From positions 485,961 to 527,964 of the forward strand of contig MKVB01000003.1 of the NCBI GenBank assembly GCA_001899085.1: a stretch of DNA of 42,004 nucleotides, in the 5' to 3' direction. The DNA comes from Devosia sp. 66-14 (GTDB lineage Bacteria; Pseudomonadota; Alphaproteobacteria; Rhizobiales; Devosiaceae). Shown piece after piece: positions 32,400-40,230 of this stretch. How positions within the stretch are numbered: position 1 is the stretch's first letter; every line of letters begins with the position of its first letter. The position numbers were made by a program, and so were the translations under genes. The notes beneath the pieces are model-generated. The model ran no database searches. It saw only the letters and a program-made list of their open reading frames with translations, and was not told the DNA's origin.

Positions 32400-33317
32400 T
32401 CATACTGCCCGCCGGGTGGCGGTCACCATCCAGATGCCGACGCTCACCAGCACCAACGCGACGAGGTTCTTCCATTCGAAGATGCTCTCGCCGAGGAACA
32501 GTCCGGCAAGCAGCACGCCGAAGATCGGGATGGCACAGATGAAGATGGAGACCGAGCCCACCGGGTTGTGCTTGAGCAGCACGCTCCACAGCGCGAATGC
32601 CGCGGCGGACAACGCCGCGAGATAAGCCAGCAGCAGCGCCGCCTCGAGGCCGAATGCGCCGAAGCTGCCGCCCAGCACCAGGCCGGCAAGACCCAGGATT
32701 GCCCCGCCCAGCAGCAACTGCCAGCCGGTCATCACGGCCGCATCCATGTCGGCGCTCAGGCCCTTGCCGTAGACGCCGCCCACCGCGAACAGCAGCGCGG
32801 CGATGACGATGAAGCCTTCACCAAGCAGGCTCACATGCAGGTCGATGCCGCCCGCCGCGAGGTTGACCGCCACCACCCCGGCAAAGCCGAGGAGGCAGCC
32901 CAGCGTACGGCGCGGTGTCAGCTTGTCGTTGGCGTAGAGGAAATGCGCGATCAGCACCGAAAAGAAGGTGCTGGTCGAGGTGATGATCGAGACCTTCACG
33001 CCGGTCGAATGGGCAAGCCCGATATAGTAGAACAGATACTGCCCGGCGGTGCTGACGAGCCCGAGCAGCCCCAGCTGGCCAAGCCGGCGCGGCGGCTGGA
33101 CGATCGGCTTTCGGGTGAGGGTCGAATAGCCCAGCAGCATCACCCCGGCGAGAAAGAAACGCGCCCCGGCGAACAGCATCAGCGAGGGCGTGTCGGAGGG
33201 GGCGATGGCGAACAGCCCATAACCGATCTTCACCGCCGGCACTGCGCTCCCCCACAGGAAACAGCAGAACAGCGCGATGGCGATGACGAGGCGGCGGTCG
33301 GTGAAGGGGGAGGACAC
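32400..33317 (-). CDS. DMT-superfamily (EamA) transporter
   Basis: A 305-residue membrane protein with ten predicted helices in two EamA repeats. Typical blocks are IALFCCFLWGSAVPAVKIGY at the start, then FAGARFFLAGVML, and in the second half LLAYLAALSAAAFALWSVLLKHNPVGSVSIFICAIPIFGVLLAGLFLGE. The family exports amino acids, metabolites or drugs; the substrate is not evident. GTG 33317 is chosen because the frame beyond it runs through an intergenic palindrome and repeat and lacks homology to the family. Its ribosome site is weak (AGAG). Confidence 0.87.
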   Translation of the reverse strand: MSSPFTDRRLVIAIALFCCFLWGSAVPAVKIGYGLFAIAPSDTPSLMLFAGARFFLAGVMLLGYSTLTRKPIVQPPRRLGQLGLLGLVSTAGQYLFYYIGLAHSTGVKVSIITSTSTFFSVLIAHFLYANDKLTPRRTLGCLLGFAGVVAVNLAAGGIDLHVSLLGEGFIVIAALLFAVGGVYGKGLSADMDAAVMTGWQLLLGGAILGLAGLVLGGSFGAFGLEAALLLAYLAALSAAAFALWSVLLKHNPVGSVSIFICAIPIFGVLLAGLFLGESIFEWKNLVALVLVSVGIWMVTATRRAV

Positions 33318-33329
33318 GGGTGGTCTCTG

Positions 33330-33347
33330 GCAACAGGTGCCTGTTGC
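33330..33347. promoter_or_regulatory. Palindrome in front of the DMT gene
   Basis: GCAACAGG-TG-CCTGTTGC is a perfect 18-bp inverted repeat whose near end lies 12 bases before the DMT start codon. The position suits a repressor operator for the exporter. Alternatively the RNA could fold here, though a 2-base loop is too tight, which favours a DNA-binding site. Confidence 0.55.
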
Positions 33348-33367
33348 TAACCCGGTCCGGCGCTTGT

Positions 33368-33476
33368 GGCCACCCCTACCCTCATTCCCTCCCCACAAGG
33401 GGGAGGGAGGCGATAGCTGATCGGTCTCGGTTTACGCGTCTCCCTCCCCCTTGTGGGGTCAAGGGTGGGGGTGGCC
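33368..33476. repeat. Palindromic intergenic element (family C)
   Basis: The ends GGCCACCCC (33368) and GGGGTGGCC (ending 33476) are inverted repeats. Inner arms made of C/G-rich CTCCC and CCACAAGGGGGAGGG blocks also pair. The element fills the space between hxlR and the DMT gene. A sister element lies at 35891-36019. Confidence 0.75.
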
Positions 33477-33499
33477 AAGCGCACTGGCAGACGCTGTTG

Positions 33500-33904
33500 T
33501 CACGCTGCCTTGGCGAATTCCTGCCGCGCCTCGCGGATTGCCGGGAAGTGCTCGAAGGCCCAGTCGACCATGGCAGAGAGCGGCACGAGGAAACTGCGGC
33601 CCATCGGCGACAGCTTGTACTCGACGCTGGGCGGGGTGGTCGGGAACACGGTGCGTTCGATCAGCCCGTCGGCCTGCAGGTCGCGCAGCGTCTGGGTCAG
33701 CATGCGCTGCGAAATGTCGCTGATCTCGCGCTTCAGTTCGCCGAAGCGGTAGGGACGGTGGGCCAGCGCCGTGATGATCAGCACGCTCCACTTGTCGCCG
33801 AGCTGATCGAGCACATTGCGGACCGGGCACTGCGAAGGGTCCGAGTATTCGGCCATCATCTGGGTCAATGGAGCAATGGGGGGAGCAATCGGGCCTGCCG
33901 GCAT
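33500..33904 (-). CDS. HxlR-family transcriptional regulator
   Basis: A 134-residue winged-helix protein. Family blocks are CPVRNVLDQLGDKWSVLIITAL, then RPYRFGELKREISDISQRMLTQTLRDLQADGLIERTVFPTTPPSVEYKLSPMG. The single cysteine (about residue 26) sits where redox-sensing HxlR proteins such as YodB have theirs. GAAGGAA lies six bases before the ATG. It is divergent from an NmrA-type oxidoreductase gene, the same pairing as ytfH and ytfG (qorB) in E. coli. It probably represses that gene and itself through the palindrome between them. Confidence 0.92.
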   Translation of the reverse strand: MPAGPIAPPIAPLTQMMAEYSDPSQCPVRNVLDQLGDKWSVLIITALAHRPYRFGELKREISDISQRMLTQTLRDLQADGLIERTVFPTTPPSVEYKLSPMGRSFLVPLSAMVDWAFEHFPAIREARQEFAKAA

Positions 33905-33970
33905 GGGTGGTTCCTTCGGGGTAACCAGGGGCGTTGAAACTGCCGTCTTGCGGCGGCTGAGGTAGTTCCT

Positions 33971-33999
33971 AATCTATACGTAGTCTCAAAAAGAGACAA
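33971..33999 (-). promoter_or_regulatory. Promoter candidate for hxlR
   Basis: On the minus strand TTGTCT (33999-33994) and TAGATT (33976-33971) are 17 bases apart, 4 of 6 to consensus each, about 67 bp before the hxlR start. The operator palindrome overlaps the -35 and the spacer. Confidence 0.4.
33983..33997. promoter_or_regulatory. HxlR operator candidate, GTCTC-AAAAA-GAGAC
   Basis: A perfect 5-bp inverted repeat with a 5-base A centre, in the 114-bp gap between hxlR and the divergent oxidoreductase gene, 22 bp before the latter's start. An adjoining TACGTA (33977-33982) is also palindromic. Location between regulator and target makes it the prime operator candidate. Confidence 0.55.
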
Positions 34000-34018
34000 C
34001 CCGTTAGGAGACTCCGCC

Positions 34019-34912
34019 ATGACTACCCCTCCCACCCTGCTCGTCACCGGCGCCAGCGGCCAGCTCGGACGCCTCGTGCTCGATCATCTGCTCGATACCC
34101 TCAAGGTCGAGCCCTCCCGCATCATTGCCGCCACCCGCGATCCCGCCAATCTTGATGCCTATGCCGCCCGCGGCATCACGGTCCGGGCCGCCGATTTCGC
34201 CAAGCCGGAAACGCTGGCAGCCGCATTCAAGGGCGCCGACCGGTTGCTGCTGATCAGCACGACCTCGGTCGGCACGCGCCTCGTGGAGCATCAGGCGGCG
34301 ATCGACGCGGCCGTCGCGGCGGGGGTGCAGCACGTGCTCTACACCTCGATCCCCAATCCGGTTGCCCCCGAACTGCTGATCGTTCACGACCATGCCAAAA
34401 CCGAAGACGCGCTGGCGGCGAGCCGGCTGCCGGGTTGGACGGTGCTGCGCAACAACTGGTATTTCGAGAACCTCAACCACAGCATTCCGCAGCTGCTGCA
34501 GTCGGGCCAGTGGTTCAACGCCAGCGGCGATGGCCGCATCGCCTATATCGCGCGCAGCGATCTGGCTCGCGCCGCCGCTACCGCCCTCGCCAATGGCGGC
34601 AACGGCAAGTCGGCGCTGACCCTGGGCGGCGCCAAGGCCTATACCGTTCCCGAACTGGCCGCGTTGATCGGCAGCGCGCTCGGCGGCGAGATCGCCGCCA
34701 TCCCGGTCAGCGTTCCCGATCTCGAACAGGGCATGATCGGCGCGGGTCTTCCGGCGCCGGTCGCGGCAGTGCTGGCCTCAGCCGAAACGCATATCGCCAA
34801 CGGCCGGCTCGGTGACGTCACCGGCGACTACCAGGCGCTCACCGGCGCCGAGCCGCAGAGCCTCGAGAGCTGGCTGGTAGCCAACAAGGCAGCGCTCGCC
34901 AAGGCGGCGTAA
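34019..34912 (+). CDS. NmrA-like NAD(P)H-binding oxidoreductase (QorB/YtfG type)
   Basis: A 297-residue atypical short-chain dehydrogenase. The nucleotide motif is VTGASGQLGRLV (about residues 10-21). ATRDPANLDAYAARGITVRAADF matches the NmrA/QorB second strand, where Arg suggests NADPH. There is no classical YxxxK active site, as usual for NmrA-like proteins. LRNNWYFENL and GRIAYIARSDLARAAA are QorB-like blocks. TTAGGAG lies seven bases before the ATG. The E. coli homologue reduces quinones. The divergent HxlR gene is its likely repressor, suggesting a response to quinones or reactive electrophiles. Confidence 0.88.
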   Translation: MTTPPTLLVTGASGQLGRLVLDHLLDTLKVEPSRIIAATRDPANLDAYAARGITVRAADFAKPETLAAAFKGADRLLLISTTSVGTRLVEHQAAIDAAVAAGVQHVLYTSIPNPVAPELLIVHDHAKTEDALAASRLPGWTVLRNNWYFENLNHSIPQLLQSGQWFNASGDGRIAYIARSDLARAAATALANGGNGKSALTLGGAKAYTVPELAALIGSALGGEIAAIPVSVPDLEQGMIGAGLPAPVAAVLASAETHIANGRLGDVTGDYQALTGAEPQSLESWLVANKAALAKAA

Positions 34913-34939
34913 GCCGCCGGCTGAGGCTGCCTGCGCGGC

Positions 34940-35791
34940 CTAGCCGAACACTACCGTCTTCTTGCCGTTCAGCATCACCCGGTTTTCCAGGTGGAGCTTG
35001 ACCGCCCGGGCCAGCACCCGGCTCTCGACATCGCGCCCGGCGGCCACCAGGTCGTCGGGGCTCAGCGCATGGGTGACCCGCGCGGTTTCCTGCTCGATGA
35101 TCGGGCCCTCGTCGAGCTCCGGCGTCACGTAATGGGCGGTGGCGCCAATGATCTTGACGCCGCGCTCGTGTGCCTGGTGGTACGGCTTGGCGCCCTTGAA
35201 GCTGGGCAGGAACGAGTGGTGGATGTTGATGATCTGCCCGTAGAGCCGGGTGGCGAACTTGTCGCTGAGGATCTGCATGTAGCGAGCCAGCACCACGAGG
35301 TCGGCGCCGGTCTCCTTGAACAGGGCGATGACCTGCTCTTCCTGCGCGGCCTTGGTGTCCTTGCCGACCGGCAGCAGGTGGAAGGGTATACCCTCGTAGT
35401 CGGCGGTCTTGCGGCTGTCCTCGTGGTTGGAGACGATCGCTACCACCTCGGCATCGAGCCAGCCGACGCGGATCTGGTACAGCAGGTGCAACAAGGTGTG
35501 GTCGAACTTACTGACCATCACCAGGATCTTCTTCTTTTTGGCCTCGTCGACCAGCGTGGTGCGCATGCCGAAACGTTCGATCGCCGGCTTCAGGCCGCGT
35601 TCCAGCGCATCGCGATCAACCCCGTCGGGCGTGGTGAAGGCCAGCCGCATGAAGAATTGGCCGGTCTCCTTGTCCCAGAACTGGTTGGATTCGGCGATGT
35701 TGCAACCGAGGCCCGCCAGTTCCGTGGTCACCGCGGCAACGATCCCCGGCCGATCGGCACAGGAGAGGGTGAGGACGAAATTGGACGACAT
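34940..35791 (-). CDS. purU: Formyltetrahydrofolate deformylase
   Basis: A 283-residue PurU, which hydrolyses 10-formyl-THF to formate and THF, balancing one-carbon pools. An N-terminal ACT domain (about residues 5-80: LTLSCADRPGIVAAVTTELAGLGCNI) senses ligands. The formyltransferase domain has INIHHSFLPSFKGAKPYHQAHERGVK and HYVTPELDEGPIIEQ, with the catalytic Asn, His and Asp. Start ATG 35791 is set by GGAG seven bases upstream; a codon-in-frame ATG 12 codons earlier lacks one. It is separated from iolB by a palindromic repeat. Confidence 0.95.
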   Translation of the reverse strand: MSSNFVLTLSCADRPGIVAAVTTELAGLGCNIAESNQFWDKETGQFFMRLAFTTPDGVDRDALERGLKPAIERFGMRTTLVDEAKKKKILVMVSKFDHTLLHLLYQIRVGWLDAEVVAIVSNHEDSRKTADYEGIPFHLLPVGKDTKAAQEEQVIALFKETGADLVVLARYMQILSDKFATRLYGQIINIHHSFLPSFKGAKPYHQAHERGVKIIGATAHYVTPELDEGPIIEQETARVTHALSPDDLVAAGRDVESRVLARAVKLHLENRVMLNGKKTVVFG

Positions 35792-35890
35792 GTCGGGCTC
35801 CGAAAACAAAGTCGCGGAGCGATGCACTTATTAGTGCATAGGGTCAACTGGCTGCGCGACGCAGGGTTTACGACAGCCGGTGCGTGTGGC

Positions 35891-36019
35891 TCACCCCCAC
35901 CCTGTCCCTCCCCCGTCCAGGGGGAGGTGACCTGCGCTCACAAACCTTCGTCCCGCAAACACGGTCGGTTCTGAGAGCGTCTCCCTCCCCCTTGCGGGGA
36001 GGGGACAGGGGTGGGGGTA
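35891..36019. repeat. Palindromic intergenic element (family C), second copy
   Basis: The outer arms TCACCCCCACCC (35891) and GGGTGGGGGTA (ending about 36019) pair. Inner GTCCCTCCCCC and GGGGAGGGGAC arms pair too. The middle (about 35935-35975) is unrelated to the copy at 33368-33476. It sits between purU and the end of iolB. Confidence 0.75.
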
Positions 36020-36054
36020 CTCTTCCCGAGCCAGCCTATCGGCACGCTGATGTG

Positions 36055-36849
36055 TTACCCGATCATCCACTCATGCTCGGGCGCGTTGTAGAACTTCCAC
36101 GTCCGCTTCGGCCCGGCCATGACGTTGAGATAGTAGATGTCGTAGCCGGCCACCGCCGCCACCGGGTGATAACCGCGCGGTACCATCACCACGTCGCCGT
36201 CCTCGATCAGCATGGTTTCGTCGAGCGAGCGATCGTCGGTGTAGACGCGCTGGAAGCCGAACCCCTGCGGCTTACTAAACCGGTGATAATAGGTCTCCTC
36301 GAGAAAACTCTGCCGGGGCAGGTCGTCCTCGTCGTGGCGGTGCGGCGGGTAACTCGAGGTGTGGCCGCCGGGAGTGATCACTTCGACCACCAGCAGCGAA
36401 TCCGCGGGAGCGGTCTCGGGCAGGATGTTGGTGGGGTAACGGGTATTGGTGCCCGTGCCGCGGGTCAGTTTTTCGACATCGTCTGGGCCGATCACCCGTG
36501 GTGGCCGCGCGCCGCGCACACCCGGCGCCGAGCACACGGCGACTTCGAGCGGCGTCAACGCCTCGATCCGCCAGTTGGCGCCGGCGGGCGCATAGACCGA
36601 ATAGCCAGGGCCCTCGAAGGGGCTCATGCGGCCGCCGACCAGAAAATCCTGATCGTCGATGCTCACCTTGGCGCGGCCCGAGATCAGCACGATGCAGACT
36701 TCACGGTCGCCGCCGCCGCCATGCGCCACATCCCCGGCATTGGGCAGCTTGTGCAGGTCGAAGCCGACATAGGTCCAGCCGGCCGATTGCGGCGTGATGT
36801 GGTGGACGTGGCCCTGTTCCGCCGCGGGCCTAGCTTTTAGGTTTGGCAT
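36055..36849 (-). CDS. iolB: 5-deoxy-glucuronate isomerase
   Basis: A 264-residue cupin enzyme that converts 5-deoxy-D-glucuronate to 2-deoxy-5-keto-D-gluconate in myo-inositol catabolism. Visible marks are HHITPQSAGWTYVGFDLHKL near the start and the metal-binding cupin HTSSYPPHRHDEDD with a later Glu (FLEETYYHRF). DGDVVMVPRGYHPVAAVAGYDIYYLNVMAGP, the family's C-terminal block, is also present. The start lies 20 bases inside the end of the upstream 81-residue gene, so its translation is probably coupled. Last gene of the iolC-D-E-(81 aa)-B run. Confidence 0.95.
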   Translation of the reverse strand: MPNLKARPAAEQGHVHHITPQSAGWTYVGFDLHKLPNAGDVAHGGGGDREVCIVLISGRAKVSIDDQDFLVGGRMSPFEGPGYSVYAPAGANWRIEALTPLEVAVCSAPGVRGARPPRVIGPDDVEKLTRGTGTNTRYPTNILPETAPADSLLVVEVITPGGHTSSYPPHRHDEDDLPRQSFLEETYYHRFSKPQGFGFQRVYTDDRSLDETMLIEDGDVVMVPRGYHPVAAVAGYDIYYLNVMAGPKRTWKFYNAPEHEWMIG

Positions 36850-37075
36850 CGTCGTGCTTCTTCAGCTCGTTCTCGAAATTGATGAAGAACATCCAGACCG
36901 CGTAGCCGAGCGCGCCCAGGGTAATCAGCTGCCAGAAGCCGTCATGGGTGTAGAACCACTCCCAGGCGGCCCAGCCGACGATGATGGCGATCAGGATCAC
37001 CCGCCGGTACAGCGGCTTGAACCAGGGCAGCGTCAGCAGGCCGGGCTGTTTGTCTTGCTTGTTGTCGTCCGTCAC
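36830..37075 (-). CDS. 81-residue membrane protein inside the iol operon
   Basis: A small protein with two predicted helices: residues about 25-43 (RVILIAIIVGWAAWEWFY) and 49-66 (WQLITLGALGYAVWMFFI). They are flanked by charged ends (MTDDNKQDKQ and NELKKHDDAKPKS). The GTG start has GGAGG six bases upstream. Its stop overlaps the iolB start by 20 bases, so it is a true operon member and not a chance frame. I know no named family. A role in inositol transport or in holding a membrane-associated enzyme is only a guess from position; it might equally be an unrelated small membrane protein trapped in the operon. Confidence 0.78.
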   Translation of the reverse strand: MTDDNKQDKQPGLLTLPWFKPLYRRVILIAIIVGWAAWEWFYTHDGFWQLITLGALGYAVWMFFINFENELKKHDDAKPKS

Positions 37076-37099
37076 GCCGATCCTCCGAAAGCTCCGAAC

Positions 37100-37136
37100 C
37101 TAGAGCGCTTTGGGGAAAAGTTGCGAGACTTTTCTC
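37100..37136. repeat. Truncated rhizobial-type hairpin
   Basis: CTAGAGCGCTTT followed by GAAAAG-TTGCGAGA-CTTTTC (inverted 6-bp arms) resembles one half of the element at 8709-8774. It fills the 64-bp gap between iolE and the 81-residue gene. Confidence 0.5.
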
Positions 37137-37139
37137 GGC

Positions 37140-38060
37140 TCAGCGGTTGGGGAAGCCCTGCGTTTCCACGGTGTAGCCGGCCAGCGTCATTACCCGCATC
37201 AGCTCCTGGTGCCCCACCTGGGCCATGCGAAGCGGCGGGTTGGCCCTGGGGTCCTGCTCGGCCTCGACCACGAACCAGCCCTCGTAGCCGTAGTCGGCGA
37301 GCTTCTGCACGATCGCGGCGAAATCCAGCGAGCCGTCGCCAGGCACGGTGAAGGCGCCGAGCGCCACCGCATCGAGGAAGCTCTGCCGGCTGCGGTCGAG
37401 CCCGTCGACCACGGCGCGGCGGATATCCTTCACATGCACATGGCTGATGCGGGCGTGGTGGTTGTCGATGGCGCGCAGCACGTCGCCGCCGGCAAAGGCC
37501 AGGTGCCCGGCATCAAGCAGCAGCGGAATGCCGGGGCCGGAATGGCGCATGAAGGCGTCGAGCTCGGGCTCGGTCTCGACCACGGCGGCCATATGGTGGT
37601 GGTAGCTCAAGGGCATGCCCTCTGCGGCGCACCACTCGCCGAACGCGGTCAGCTTTCTGGCATAGGCCTGCATCTCGTCGTCCGAGAGTTTCGGCTTGGT
37701 GGCCAGCGGCTTCGTCCGATCGCCCTGGATCGAGCGACCGACCTCGCCATAGACGATGCAAGGGGCATCGACCGCCTTGAACAGCTCGATCATCGGCGCG
37801 ATGCGCTGCTGGTTGGCGGCCATGTCCTCGTTGACCAGCGTGCCGGAGAACCAGCCGCCGCACAGCGTCACATCCGCGGCCTTGAGGATGGGCAGCATGA
37901 TGGCGGGATCGTCGGGGAAGCGCCGCCCCTTTTCCATGCCGGTAAAGCCGGCCGAGCGCGACTGGCGCAGGCACTCTTCCAGCGACACATCATCGCTCAG
38001 CTCCGGCAGATCGTCGTTCCACCACGCGATGGGGGACATGCCCAGTTTGGCTTTCAGCAT
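37140..38060 (-). CDS. iolE: myo-inosose-2 dehydratase
   Basis: A 306-residue TIM-barrel enzyme that dehydrates scyllo-inosose to 3D-(3,5/4)-trihydroxycyclohexane-1,2-dione. The start KAKLGMSPIAWWNDDLPELSDDVSLEECL is the IolE signature. Metal and substrate residues lie in GMEKGRRFP, LSYHHHMAAVVE, LLLDAGHLAFAGGD and HVHVKDIR, ending in WFVVEAEQDPR. Normal length. It follows iolD across a 156-bp gap filled by a palindromic repeat. Confidence 0.95.
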   Translation of the reverse strand: MLKAKLGMSPIAWWNDDLPELSDDVSLEECLRQSRSAGFTGMEKGRRFPDDPAIMLPILKAADVTLCGGWFSGTLVNEDMAANQQRIAPMIELFKAVDAPCIVYGEVGRSIQGDRTKPLATKPKLSDDEMQAYARKLTAFGEWCAAEGMPLSYHHHMAAVVETEPELDAFMRHSGPGIPLLLDAGHLAFAGGDVLRAIDNHHARISHVHVKDIRRAVVDGLDRSRQSFLDAVALGAFTVPGDGSLDFAAIVQKLADYGYEGWFVVEAEQDPRANPPLRMAQVGHQELMRVMTLAGYTVETQGFPNR

Positions 38061-38084
38061 TCTCGCTCCAAGATCGGTGCCCGC

Positions 38085-38218
38085 AACCCCTCACCCGTCT
38101 CGCGCTACGCGCGATCCACCCTCTCCCCGACGGGGAGAGGAACAGTGGTGGCTCACCGGCCGTTCGTGTTCTTCTCCCCGTCGGGGAGAAGGTGGCGCGT
38201 AGCGCCGGATGAGGGGTT
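38085..38218. repeat. Palindromic element (family B) between iolD and iolE
   Basis: About 134 bp, ends AACCCCTCA (38085) and GAGGGGTT (38211-38218). Two inner CTCCCCGACGGGGAG-type palindromes lie around 38122 and 38175. Read on the minus strand it is closely similar to the element at 40091-40222. Its end overlaps the iolD stop codon (38217-38219). Confidence 0.85.
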
Positions 38219-40061
38219 ACAGCCGCTGCCCCTTCAGCGCTTCCTCATACTCTTTGCGCGCGGCGTTGACCTGAGGCCGTACCGAAACTTCCGGCACCGC
38301 GACATCCCACCAGTGGCCGCCGGCCTCGGTGGAGATCAGCGGGTCGGTGTCGATCACCAGCACGGTGGTACGCTCGACCTTGTCGGCTTCGGCGAGGGCG
38401 CTTTCGAGCTCGGCGATCGAGGCGGCCTTGCGCACCCAGGCGCCCATCGCGGCCGCGTGGGCGGCGAAGTCGATCTCGGGCAGGGTTTCGTGGAAGGTGT
38501 CCTTCAGCAGGTTGTTGAAGTTGGCGCCGCCGGTCGCCATCTGCAGCCGGTTGATGCAGCCGAAGCCACGGTTGTCGAGCACCACGATGGTCAGCTTCCT
38601 GCCCAGCATCACCGAGGTGGCGATCTCGGAGTTCATCATCATGTAGCTGCCGTCGCCGAGCATGACGATGACATCGTCATGCGGCTTGGCGAGCTTCACC
38701 CCCAAGCCACCGGCGATCTCGTAGCCCATGGTGGAGTAGCCGTACTCCATGTGGTAGCTGCCCGGCGCACCTGCCGGCCAGAGCTTGTGCAGCTCGCCCG
38801 GCAAGCCGCCCGAAGCGCAGACCAGCGTTGCCCCGGAGCCGCGGGCCCGGTGCACCGCGCCGATCACCTGCGCATCCGATGGCAGCGCGTTGGTCGGGTC
38901 GGTCACCGCCTTGGCCGAAACCAGCCATCTGGCCTTTGCCGCCCTGGCGGTCGCCTGCCACGCGTCGCTGGCGTGCCAGGGCCCGAGTTTGCCATCGAGC
39001 AGGTCGAGCCCGACTTTGGCGTCGGCGATCAGCGGCATGGCGCGATGCTTGTAGGCGTCGAACACCTGCGTGTTCAGCCCGATGATCCTGACATTGTCGG
39101 CCTTGAACAGCGCCCACGAGCCGGTGGTGAAGTCCTGCAGGCGCGAGCCGACTGCCAGCACCAGGTCTGCCTGCTCGGCCAGAAGGTTCGAGGCCGACGA
39201 GCCGGTGACGCCGACCGAGCCCATGTTCAGAGGGTGATCGTGCGGCAGGCTCGACTTGCCGGCATTGGTTTCCATCACCGGTACGCCGTGGCGCTCGGCA
39301 AAGGCGCGCAGCCCTTCGGCCGCCTCGGAGTAGAGCACGCCGCCGCCGGCGATGATGACAGGCTTTTCCGCCGCCCTGATCGCCGCCACCGCCGCATCGA
39401 GCTCGTTGGCATCCGGCATCGGCCGGCGCGGCGTCCATACCCGCTCGGCGAAGAAGGCTTCGGGATAGTCATAGGCTTCGGTCTGCACGTCCTGGCAGAG
39501 GCTGAGAGTCACCGGGCCGCATTCGGCGGGGTCGGTCAGCACCTGCATGGCGCGGTTAAGTGCGGGGATGATCTGCTCGGGCCGGGTGATACGGTCGAAG
39601 TAGCGGCTGACCGGGCGGAACACGTCATTGGCGCTGACCGTGCCGTCACCAAAGCTCTCGACCTGCTGCAGCACGGGATCGGGGGCGCGGTTGGCGAACA
39701 CGTCGCCGGGCAGCAGCAGCACCGGCAGGCGGTTCACGTGCGCCAGCGCTGCGGCGGTCACCATATTGGTGGCGCCCGGCCCGATCGAGGAGGTGGCGGC
39801 CATGAAGCGGCGACGGAAACTCGCCTTGGCGAAGGCGATCGCTGCGTGCGCCATGCCCTGCTCGTTATGGGCGCGATAGGTCGGCAGCTCCTCGCGCACC
39901 TGGTAGAGCGCCTCGCCGAAGCCGGCGACATTGCCATGCCCGAAGATGGCGAACACCCCGCCGAAGATCGGCACCGTTTTGCCGTCGACGATGGTCATCT
40001 GCCGCGTCATGAATTTTGCCAGCGCCTGCGCCATGGTGAGGCGGATGGTCTTGTTGGTCAT
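38217..40061 (-). CDS. iolD: 3D-(3,5/4)-trihydroxycyclohexane-1,2-dione acylhydrolase
   Basis: A 614-residue thiamine-diphosphate enzyme that opens the inositol-derived ring to 5-deoxy-glucuronate. The catalytic Glu is in YRAHNEQGMAHAAIAFAKA, followed by the SSIGPGATNMVTAAALA block. The TPP motif is GDGSYMMMNSEIATSVML, with downstream NRGFGCINRLQ. The C-terminus (ALKGQRL) is a little short against the usual ~620-640 residues, and its stop lies in the repeat element. GGAGGAAAG precedes the ATG by five bases. Confidence 0.95.
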   Translation of the reverse strand: MTNKTIRLTMAQALAKFMTRQMTIVDGKTVPIFGGVFAIFGHGNVAGFGEALYQVREELPTYRAHNEQGMAHAAIAFAKASFRRRFMAATSSIGPGATNMVTAAALAHVNRLPVLLLPGDVFANRAPDPVLQQVESFGDGTVSANDVFRPVSRYFDRITRPEQIIPALNRAMQVLTDPAECGPVTLSLCQDVQTEAYDYPEAFFAERVWTPRRPMPDANELDAAVAAIRAAEKPVIIAGGGVLYSEAAEGLRAFAERHGVPVMETNAGKSSLPHDHPLNMGSVGVTGSSASNLLAEQADLVLAVGSRLQDFTTGSWALFKADNVRIIGLNTQVFDAYKHRAMPLIADAKVGLDLLDGKLGPWHASDAWQATARAAKARWLVSAKAVTDPTNALPSDAQVIGAVHRARGSGATLVCASGGLPGELHKLWPAGAPGSYHMEYGYSTMGYEIAGGLGVKLAKPHDDVIVMLGDGSYMMMNSEIATSVMLGRKLTIVVLDNRGFGCINRLQMATGGANFNNLLKDTFHETLPEIDFAAHAAAMGAWVRKAASIAELESALAEADKVERTTVLVIDTDPLISTEAGGHWWDVAVPEVSVRPQVNAARKEYEEALKGQRL

Positions 40062-40090
40062 TTGCTTTCCTCCTCACGCGCGGTGGCGCG

Positions 40091-40222
40091 AACCCCTCAT
40101 CCGGCGCTATGCGCCACCTTCTCCCCGACGGGGAGAAGAACAGAGCGACGACTGTGCAGTCGGTGTTCCTCTCCCCGTCGGGGAGAGGGTGGACCGGCGA
40201 AGCCGGGACGGGGGAGGGGTTT
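40091..40222. repeat. Palindromic element (family B) between iolC and iolD
   Basis: About 132 bp, ends AACCCCTCA (40091) and GAGGGGTTT (ending 40222). Two inner palindromes of the CTCCCCGACGGGGAG type are present. The opposite orientation of the copy at 38085-38218 matches it closely except for the central ~25 bases. It fills most of the 169-bp gap between iolC and iolD. Confidence 0.85.
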
Positions 40223-40230
40223 GGCCCCCA

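Noticed and set aside
33368-40222. The palindromic repeats as a CRISPR array
   Set aside because: The units are single or paired, unequal in spacing, and internally palindromic at 100+ bp; there are no regular spacers and no cas genes.
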